A DNA stretch of 19,638 bases, taken from NCBI GenBank assembly GCA_937902995.1, contig CALEKY010000084.1:1-19638 (forward strand), read 5' to 3'. The stretch comes from an uncultured Sinobacteraceae bacterium (GTDB lineage: Bacteria > Pseudomonadota > Gammaproteobacteria > Steroidobacterales > Steroidobacteraceae). The translations under genes were made by a program, and so were the position numbers. The notes beneath the pieces are model-generated. The model was given only the letters and a program-made list of their open reading frames with translations. It searched no databases and was not told the origin of the DNA. Below, in pieces: positions 14,591 to 19,638 of the stretch (position 1 is its first letter; each line of letters begins with the position of its first letter).

Positions 14591-14677
14591 TCAGAAAATC
14601 AGATCGAACACGCCGACGACGACCAGCAGACCGATAAGAAAGATAATACCGACAACCCAGGCGAGAACTTTGACCAT
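14591..14677 (-). CDS. 28-residue single-helix membrane microprotein
   Basis: The reading frame encodes 28 residues starting MVKVLAWVVGIIFLIG and ending VFDLIF: a single hydrophobic helix with one Lys near the start and one Asp near the end. I do not assign a function. Similar tiny helices of the form MVK-LxWxxGIIFLIGLLVV recur as hypothetical proteins in proteobacteria, as far as I recall, which supports it being real. GGGGCGG lies just upstream of the ATG on the minus strand. The open frame extends upstream, but that added part is polar and shares no character with it, so the internal ATG at 14677 is chosen. It is divergent from the next gene. Confidence 0.6.
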   Translation of the reverse strand: MVKVLAWVVGIIFLIGLLVVVGVFDLIF

Positions 14678-14865
14678 AGCCGCCCCATATCCGTGCACCC
14701 CACAATGCAATGACGTCGGAAGGTCTCCGGCAGTTCCATAGGCCCTCGCTTTAGTGGATGTCGACCGGCTGCATCGATGTTGCTCGCCATGCAACTGACG
14801 TAGCGCGTCCCACGTTACTGGAATGTGCGACCCGCATGCCTCTCGCGATTTCCGAGGAGATGACC

Positions 14866-15315
14866 ATGGCACGAGCCCAAACTACCACCGACCATCAGAC
14901 CATTCGACGCTGGATCGAAGCGCGCAACGGTCACCCCTCGGTCGTCCGCGCGACCGAAGGCACGCGGCGCGGCAGCGCCGGCCTACTGCGCGTCGATTTC
15001 GACGAACCCGAAGACGCGCTCGAACAGATCGGCTGGGACGACTTCTTCGACACGTTCGACACCAACAATCTCGCGTTCCTCTACCAGGACGAAAAGGACA
15101 GCCGTTTTCACAAGTTCGTCAACCGCGATGCGGTCGAGGACAACATCGATACGCAAGGCTCAACGCGTAGCAGACGCGCAAAGTCTTCTCGCAACACGAG
15201 CCGCACCCGCCAAGCGAGCCAGGCCGAACAGCAACCATCTGACGAGTTGAACGACGCAGCAGGCTTCGATGAAGAGACAGGCGAGGATTTCAATGACGAT
15301 GACGAAAACAGTTGA
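14866..15315 (+). CDS. Small conserved protein often mislabelled 1,4-alpha-glucan branching enzyme
   Basis: 149 residues. Residues 8-88 match a small family I recall by its pattern TTDHxTIRxWxExRxGxP...LRxDF...L..I.WDxFFxxFD...LAFLYQD...SRFxKxVxR. It is frequently annotated as a glucan branching protein without any catalytic domain; 149 residues are far too few for a GH13 branching enzyme and no GH13 motifs are present. The tail is unusual: a Ser/Arg-rich basic stretch (98-116) followed by an acidic stretch (124-148) ending EDFNDDDENS. It is presumably soluble and cytoplasmic; function unknown. GAGGAGA at 14854-14860 places the start at 14866; an ATG at 14860 lies inside that ribosome site. 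Confidence 0.8.
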   Translation: MARAQTTTDHQTIRRWIEARNGHPSVVRATEGTRRGSAGLLRVDFDEPEDALEQIGWDDFFDTFDTNNLAFLYQDEKDSRFHKFVNRDAVEDNIDTQGSTRSRRAKSSRNTSRTRQASQAEQQPSDELNDAAGFDEETGEDFNDDDENS

Positions 15316-15444
15316 GACAGTTGATAGCTCACAGCGTAACGGCAGGAGAACCGACCGACGCGGCAGCTGTCGACCGCCGCTTCTCATGGTCTCATTCACT
15401 CGATGCTCGGCGATCCGATCAGCTGTCGGCTGTCAACTATCAAC
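15311..15444. repeat. Inverted TTGATAG/TTGACAG repeats flanking a 93-base spacer
   Basis: Positions 15320-15335 and the reverse complement of 15429-15444 agree at 14 of 16 bases. The left copy starts within a few bases of the stop of the plus-strand gene; the right copy overlaps the stop codon of the minus-strand methyltransferase (15440-15442). Neighbouring bases keep a loose 7-base period (GCTGTCG, GCTGTCA, ACTATCA, ACCGATC from 15422). The interior holds no gene; as a convergent spacer it may carry terminators, but none is clear. Confidence 0.6.
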
Positions 15445-16201
15445 CGATCATCAGCTCCAGATCTTTCGACTCGAACGGCTCCGTCGGCTCGCACAGATAA
15501 AACTCGTGCTCCGGCCGAACGACGACTCTGAAGGCAGCGGCACGCAACATTGCTTCGACGCATGCATGATTCGGTGCCCACCAGTTCGTAGGATCGTTTG
15601 CCACTTTGTGCTCGATGAAGGCCATTTTCGGCCAACCGGGCGCGCGCATGGCATTGCGCTCTTGAAGCGGTAAATCGCTGGGCGTTTCTGCGACTTCATC
15701 CCCCGGCATCGTCATGGTCTGAAACATCATCAAGCGTCGCGTCGCGCGCCGCACCAAATCCAAGGCAAGCATGGGATATTTCAAGTGATAGAACACGCCT
15801 GTGAACCAGACGAAATCGAAGTGCTTCGCTTCGCCGAGCAGCTCATAGACGTGCCCTTCGACGACCGTGATTCGATCGCCCAGCTCGAATTGCTGCACGA
15901 CCCATCGTGCCTGGTCAATGTAGAGCGGCTCGACGTCGACTGCGGTGACGTGTGCGCCGCGTTTCGCCAGCTCGACGGCGTAGTATCCGGCGTTACAGCC
16001 GATATCGAGCGCAGTCCAGCCACGCAGATCCCGCGGCACTGCCTGCTGAACCTGCTGCCACTTGAAGCCCGGAAAATCGCCGAACGGATGGGCGGGCGCG
16101 GTTTGCCGGCCGTCGGGCAAATGGATGTTGTGAAACCAAGGACCGAGCGCCTCGATGTCGCTCGAACGTGCGCCGTGCCGCACCGCTCCATCGCCGCTCA
16201 T
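15440..16201 (-). CDS. Class I SAM-dependent methyltransferase, TIGR04290-like
   Basis: 253 residues. The SAM-binding motif I (ALDIGCNAGYYAVELA) is at about 64-79, followed by an acidic residue ending strand 2 (VTAVDVEP), and FTGVFYHLKYP later in the fold. This CmoB-like layout, and the N-terminal ALGPWFHNIHLPDG, fit the Rta_06860/TIGR04290 family as I remember it, whose members sit with glycosyltransferases. The substrate is unknown; a sugar or lipid-linked glycan of this cluster is a reasonable guess. Start chosen at ATG 16201, four bases after the upstream glycosyltransferase stop, because GGGATG precedes it and family members start close to this point; a GTG at 16219 would add six residues. 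Confidence 0.85.
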   Translation of the reverse strand: MSGDGAVRHGARSSDIEALGPWFHNIHLPDGRQTAPAHPFGDFPGFKWQQVQQAVPRDLRGWTALDIGCNAGYYAVELAKRGAHVTAVDVEPLYIDQARWVVQQFELGDRITVVEGHVYELLGEAKHFDFVWFTGVFYHLKYPMLALDLVRRATRRLMMFQTMTMPGDEVAETPSDLPLQERNAMRAPGWPKMAFIEHKVANDPTNWWAPNHACVEAMLRAAAFRVVVRPEHEFYLCEPTEPFESKDLELMIG

Positions 16202-16205
16202 CGCA

Positions 16206-17345
16206 TCATCCCACGGCACGCGCTGCTCGCGTCAGACGCGATCGATGTTGCTCCGTGCGTGCGAACGCCGTTTCCAGATAGCGTTCCAGCTCCTGCGCGC
16301 GGCGGTCGCTCGAGTGCTCCTCCAACGTCCGCTCCCGTGCAAGCCGCGCAAGCCGCGTACGCTCCGCTTCCGGCATCTCGGTAAGCCATCCGGTCACGTC
16401 ATCGCTCGTATGTGCGACGAGAATTTCCTCGTCCGGCTCGAAAATCTCCTCGAGACCCGGCCAATCATCGGAAATGATGGGCACTTCGCAAGCCGCTGCC
16501 TCGAACAAGCGCACACTGGGCGAATACCCGGCAGCGCGCATGTCCGCTCGCGTCACATTCAAAGTAAAGCGTTGCGACGAATAGAACCGTGCGTGCTCGT
16601 GCGGCGGGATGTGATCGACGTAGCGAACATTCGCAGGCCATTGCATCCCCTTGGGATACTGGGCGCCGACGACCATGTATTGTTCGTTCGGCAGGCTGCG
16701 CGCCGGAGCGACCAAGAATCGTTCGATACTCGCCTGACGATCGGCGCTGTAAGTCCCCATGTAGGCGAGTGCCAACGTGCGTGCCACGAGTTGCGGCGAG
16801 TAATCCTCGAGATCGACCGAGCAGTACAGCGCCGCTGCGCAAGGTGCACCGAACACATTCCTGAGCAGCTCGAGCGTCGGCCCGCCGGCGAAACTGAGCA
16901 CGAGATCGAAATCGCCGAGCTGTGCTGCGCCGAGATAGCGGCATGAATCGTCGCGAATGCCGCGCAAGGTGACGGGGGTATCGATGTCGTAGAACGCGCG
17001 GACGCCGCGCGCATGCTCGAGAACCCACTCGCACACCGCCCGACCATCGTCGACGTAGCTGCCGACAATGACTGCATCCGCCGCACGGATACGGTCGCCG
17101 AAACGGCCTCGCAGGTCCTCGGTGTCCCGATACAGCTCGATGTCGCAATAGGCCACGCGGCGGCAATCGCGGTGCGCCGCGTACCAAGGCTGATCGCGTT
17201 CCAAGAACGTGACTCGATGACCCCGACGGGCAAGCCCTTTGAGCAGCGATCGATACGTCGTCGCATGACCGTTGCCCCACGAGGAGGTCATCGCCAGCCC
17301 GATGAATACGATGTCGAGCGCCGAGCTAGTTGCAGACACGCGCAT
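16206..17345 (-). CDS. CgeB/GT4-like glycosyltransferase (copy 1 of 3)
   Basis: 379 residues, GT-B type. The N-terminal Rossmann half starts DIVFIGLAMTSSWGNGHATT; the WGNGHATTYRSLLKGL stretch (23-38) is shared in modified form by the two neighbours. The C-terminal half holds the family's nucleotide-sugar-binding region: SPSVRLFEAAACEVPIISDD (275-294), then WPGLEEIFEPDEEIL. The fold is that of PF13524 (CgeB-like) glycosyltransferases; donor and acceptor are unknown. The ATG at 17345 has GGGAG only one base before it, so a GTG at 17339, which has normal spacing from the same GGGAG, may be the true start. It overlaps the end of the next gene upstream by about 20 bases. Confidence 0.87.
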   Translation of the reverse strand: MRVSATSSALDIVFIGLAMTSSWGNGHATTYRSLLKGLARRGHRVTFLERDQPWYAAHRDCRRVAYCDIELYRDTEDLRGRFGDRIRAADAVIVGSYVDDGRAVCEWVLEHARGVRAFYDIDTPVTLRGIRDDSCRYLGAAQLGDFDLVLSFAGGPTLELLRNVFGAPCAAALYCSVDLEDYSPQLVARTLALAYMGTYSADRQASIERFLVAPARSLPNEQYMVVGAQYPKGMQWPANVRYVDHIPPHEHARFYSSQRFTLNVTRADMRAAGYSPSVRLFEAAACEVPIISDDWPGLEEIFEPDEEILVAHTSDDVTGWLTEMPEAERTRLARLARERTLEEHSSDRRAQELERYLETAFARTEQHRSRLTRAARAVG

Positions 17346-18468
17346 GCTCCCGAGTTGGTGAATTCGATGGCCGTCCCCGAACCGATGCGATCCCGCCCGC
17401 CAAGATGTCCCGCAACAGGTCCGCTCGATGCTCGTACGTGTGCTGCGCGAGCACCCGACGTAAGGCAGCCGCGCCGATCGCACGCGCTCGCTGCACCGTC
17501 AAACCAGCAAGCACATCCTCGACCTCCTCGCCCGAACGCACGCACAACACCTCGCGCTCAGGTTCGAGGAACTGCTCGATGCCTTCCCATGCATCGCACA
17601 GCAGGCAGGCGCCGGCGCCCGCCGCCTCGAATACACGCGTCGGCGGCGAAAAACCCGTTTTCGCCATACTGGCTCGATTGACGTTCAACACTGCGCGCGG
17701 CGAACAATTGAAGGCGTTGTGATCGCGCGTGTAGACATGACCCACGTGGCGCACGTTATCCGGCAACCGGATGCCTCGGTGCCAACCGCTGCCGCCCAGC
17801 AGGAACTTCAGGCCGGCGAGGCGCGCCGCAGGCCGCAGAAAGAATTCCTCAACCCTCGCCTCGCGATCCGGCAACCGATTGCCGAGAAATGCGAGATCCG
17901 CCGCAAAGCGGCTCTCGGATGCTACGGGATGATGCGTCTGCGGATCGAGCGCGTTGTAGATCGGAACACAACAGTGGGCCCCGAAACGTTCGTACTCCGT
18001 CACGACCGGAGGACCGCCGCCGTAGGTCAGGATCAAATCGTAGCGCCGCACGTCTTCCCGGAACGGATCGTCCGAATTGGAGCGCATACGTTCGAGCGTG
18101 GCCGGCGCATCGACATCCCAGAACACAGCCAACGTTCGCTCGCTCGCGACACGCGGTAGCTCGGCCTCGAGCAATGCATCGTGGACGCCGACCCCGCTCG
18201 CCTTGATCAACACGTCTGCCTGACGAGCGCTCTCGAGGGCGCGCGCGACGCCAGCGGGATTGGCCTCGTACACGACGACACGCGCATACGGCGGATCCGG
18301 AATGTCTCGATGTTCCTGTCGGTTGTAAGCGCTCGGTTCGTAGAACGTAACGTCGAATTCGCGTTCGTGGAGCGCCCGCAAGATTCCTCGGTAGTAAGTC
18401 GCAGCACCGTTCCAGTACGCCAAGACGAGGCTCGAACCGAACATCGCCAGTCTCACACGTGCGCTCAT
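17326..18468 (-). CDS. CgeB/GT4-like glycosyltransferase (copy 2 of 3)
   Basis: 380 residues, GT-B type. The N-terminus ARVRLAMFGSSLVLAYWN leads into WNGAATYYRGILRAL (19-33), the shared signature. The middle carries LILTYGGGPPVVTEYERFGA (145-164), matching LVLSFAGGPTLELLRNVFGA of copy 1, so these two are the closest pair. The C-terminal sugar-nucleotide region is SPPTRVFEAAGAGACLLCDA (274-293) with WEGIEQFLEPEREVL. Its ATG overlaps the stop of copy 3 as ATGA (18465-18468). The C-terminal 20 residues (SNSPTREHARVCN end) are encoded partly over the start of copy 1. Function: probable glycosyl transfer in glycan or glycoconjugate assembly; substrates unknown. Confidence 0.87.
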   Translation of the reverse strand: MSARVRLAMFGSSLVLAYWNGAATYYRGILRALHEREFDVTFYEPSAYNRQEHRDIPDPPYARVVVYEANPAGVARALESARQADVLIKASGVGVHDALLEAELPRVASERTLAVFWDVDAPATLERMRSNSDDPFREDVRRYDLILTYGGGPPVVTEYERFGAHCCVPIYNALDPQTHHPVASESRFAADLAFLGNRLPDREARVEEFFLRPAARLAGLKFLLGGSGWHRGIRLPDNVRHVGHVYTRDHNAFNCSPRAVLNVNRASMAKTGFSPPTRVFEAAGAGACLLCDAWEGIEQFLEPEREVLCVRSGEEVEDVLAGLTVQRARAIGAAALRRVLAQHTYEHRADLLRDILAGGIASVRGRPSNSPTREHARVCN

Positions 18469-19580
18469 GCGCCCACTTCCACCGTTGCCGTGCCTGCAAG
18501 CTGCCGCTCGCCGACGATAGCGAGAAGCTCCTGCACGCGATGTGCACATGTGTGACGCGCACGGATCGTCTCGACTCCCCGTTGCGCAAGACTTGCCGCC
18601 AGTTGCGGCGACTCGAGCACCGTCCGCATGTGCTCGCACATTTCGCGTCCGTTGCGTGCGATCAGGTAGTCGCGGCCGGCTCTGAACAAACCTTCCGTAT
18701 CCTCCCAAGGCGCCGAGATCAACGGAATGCCGCAAGCAAGCGCCTCGAACATGCGGATCGTCGGAATGCCCGGCAGCATCTCTCGATAAGCACGTCGCGG
18801 TACGTGCACCGTGCAACGATGACGTGCGAATATGCCGGGCACTGCGTGATTCGGGAGCCAACCCGCATATGTCAGGCCGGCACGCGTCAACGTCTCGCGC
18901 GCCGACGCCGGAAAACGCACGCCGAAGACCGTTGCGCGCAAGGCGAGTGCGGCCACAGGTTCGATGAGATACTCATGCAACTCGGCAGTGCGCTCCTCAT
19001 CGCCCCAGTTTCCGATCCATACGAGATCCGCCTCGTGTTCCGCAACGAGAGGCTTGAATTGCCGAGTATCCGCCGCTTCGTGCCACACCCACGCTCGTGC
19101 TGACCAACCCATCTGCCGATACCGGCATGCGACCGCTTCGCCGAACGCCAGCACCCCCTCGTAATGACGCAGGTCCAGCGCCGCGATCGCATCGGGTTCG
19201 GTGACGCTGCGATGATGCGTATCGTGGAAATACGCACGCACACCTTGCTCGCGTGAGGCCTTCCCGACCTTCTCGACGAGATGCGGCGAACTCCATTCGT
19301 GAACGATGGCGACGTCTGCACCCACGAGTACGCGCGGAACGTCGAGCTGATCGTGCGTATAGAAGTGGCTCTTCAAGCCGGGATAGGCAATGCGGAATTC
19401 GGCAAGCGCGCGTTGGCCGTGCTCCTCGAGCAGATGACTCAAGCTCCAACCGTCGGCCGGCTCGTACACGTCCACTTGATGTCCGAGCCCGACCAGCTCG
19501 CGCACGATGCCGCGCAGGAAGTGTGCATTGCCATGGTTCCAGTCGGAAACCAACGAGTGATAGAACAGAACGAACTTCAT
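18465..19580 (-). CDS. CgeB/GT4-like glycosyltransferase (copy 3 of 3)
   Basis: 371 residues, GT-B type. The start MKFVLFYHSLVSDWNHGNAH contains the group signature DWNHGNAHFLRGIVREL (13-29). The C-terminal half has GIPTIRMFEALACGIPLISA (271-290) and PWEDTEGLF. It is the most diverged of the three and carries a conserved-looking HDTHHRS (119-125). ATG 19580 is preferred over an in-frame ATG at 19595 because it overlaps the upstream stop as ATGA (19577-19580), the same junction used between copies 3 and 2; the 19595 site does have a good GGAAGG upstream. First complete gene of the minus-strand cluster in this window. Confidence 0.87.
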   Translation of the reverse strand: MKFVLFYHSLVSDWNHGNAHFLRGIVRELVGLGHQVDVYEPADGWSLSHLLEEHGQRALAEFRIAYPGLKSHFYTHDQLDVPRVLVGADVAIVHEWSSPHLVEKVGKASREQGVRAYFHDTHHRSVTEPDAIAALDLRHYEGVLAFGEAVACRYRQMGWSARAWVWHEAADTRQFKPLVAEHEADLVWIGNWGDEERTAELHEYLIEPVAALALRATVFGVRFPASARETLTRAGLTYAGWLPNHAVPGIFARHRCTVHVPRRAYREMLPGIPTIRMFEALACGIPLISAPWEDTEGLFRAGRDYLIARNGREMCEHMRTVLESPQLAASLAQRGVETIRARHTCAHRVQELLAIVGERQLAGTATVEVGA

Positions 19581-19638
19581 GCGACCGCCCTGCATGGCGG
19601 CCTTCCCGAGACTTCGCGGTAGACCGAGGCGTAGCGCG
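19577..19638 (-). CDS. 3' end of an upstream gene of the glycosylation operon (partial)
   Basis: The last 19 codons (RYASVYREVSGRPPCRAVA, then TGA) of a gene that enters from the right edge. Its stop overlaps the start of glycosyltransferase copy 3 as ATGA. YASVYREV resembles the C-terminal helix of many GT-B glycosyltransferases, but 19 residues are too few for an assignment. The overlap is the main evidence that the frame is real. Confidence 0.5.
   Translation of the reverse strand, partial: RYASVYREVSGRPPCRAVA

Noticed and set aside
14866..15315. Glycogen branching enzyme
   Set aside because: Too short and without GH13 motifs; the common database label appears to be an error.
16202..16219. 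GTG start for the methyltransferase
   Set aside because: Weaker ribosome site and a longer N-terminus than homologs as I recall them; ATG 16201 with GGGATG upstream is favoured, though not certain.

Overview
The window is a GC-rich bacterial chromosome segment. Its gene content (an FNR/ANR-type regulator, NnrS, a heme-c-fused copper nitrite reductase and a complete cbb3 oxidase cluster) points to a facultatively denitrifying proteobacterium, most likely gammaproteobacterial. The assignment is inference from gene content and sequence style; no rRNA, tRNA or other taxonomic marker is present.

Positions 1-14466 form a low-oxygen respiration block, all on the + strand. It starts inside an FNR-type oxygen sensor/regulator, followed by nnrS and a sirB-like membrane gene. 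Next is a three-gene nitrite reductase operon: nirK with a C-terminal cytochrome c domain, a nirV-like SUMF1 gene, and a SCO copper chaperone. Then come ccoN-ccoO-ccoQ-ccoP, a small unrecognised membrane protein, ccoG, ccoI, ccoS, and a SafE/DsbD_2-type membrane protein with a Met/His-rich tail. FNR/DNR-like boxes lie upstream of nnrS and nirK; none is evident upstream of ccoN. Several products bind, insert or pump copper, so the block couples nitrite reduction, NO tolerance, high-affinity oxygen respiration and copper supply. No NO reductase and no ccoH are present in the window.

Positions 14467-15440 are a short transition: a 28-residue hydrophobic microprotein on the minus strand, and a small acidic-tailed protein on the plus strand of a type often mislabelled '1,4-alpha-glucan branching enzyme'.

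Positions 15440-19638 hold a minus-strand cluster that runs off the right edge: the last 19 codons of an unidentified gene, three divergent CgeB/GT4-like glycosyltransferases, and a class I SAM-dependent methyltransferase resembling the TIGR04290 family. Junctions are ATGA overlaps, a longer overlap, or a gap of a few bases, so this is one tight operon, probably for glycosylated surface or secreted material of unknown structure.

A pattern that gene annotation does not explain runs through the spacers. At least five intergenic regions contain degenerate 7-nt-periodic arrays of several sequence families (AGGCTGT-, CCCGAGC-, GTTGAC-like). They often start at a stop codon, and three spacers have arrays in opposite orientation at their two ends. 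No CRISPR array, insertion sequence, rRNA or tRNA was seen.
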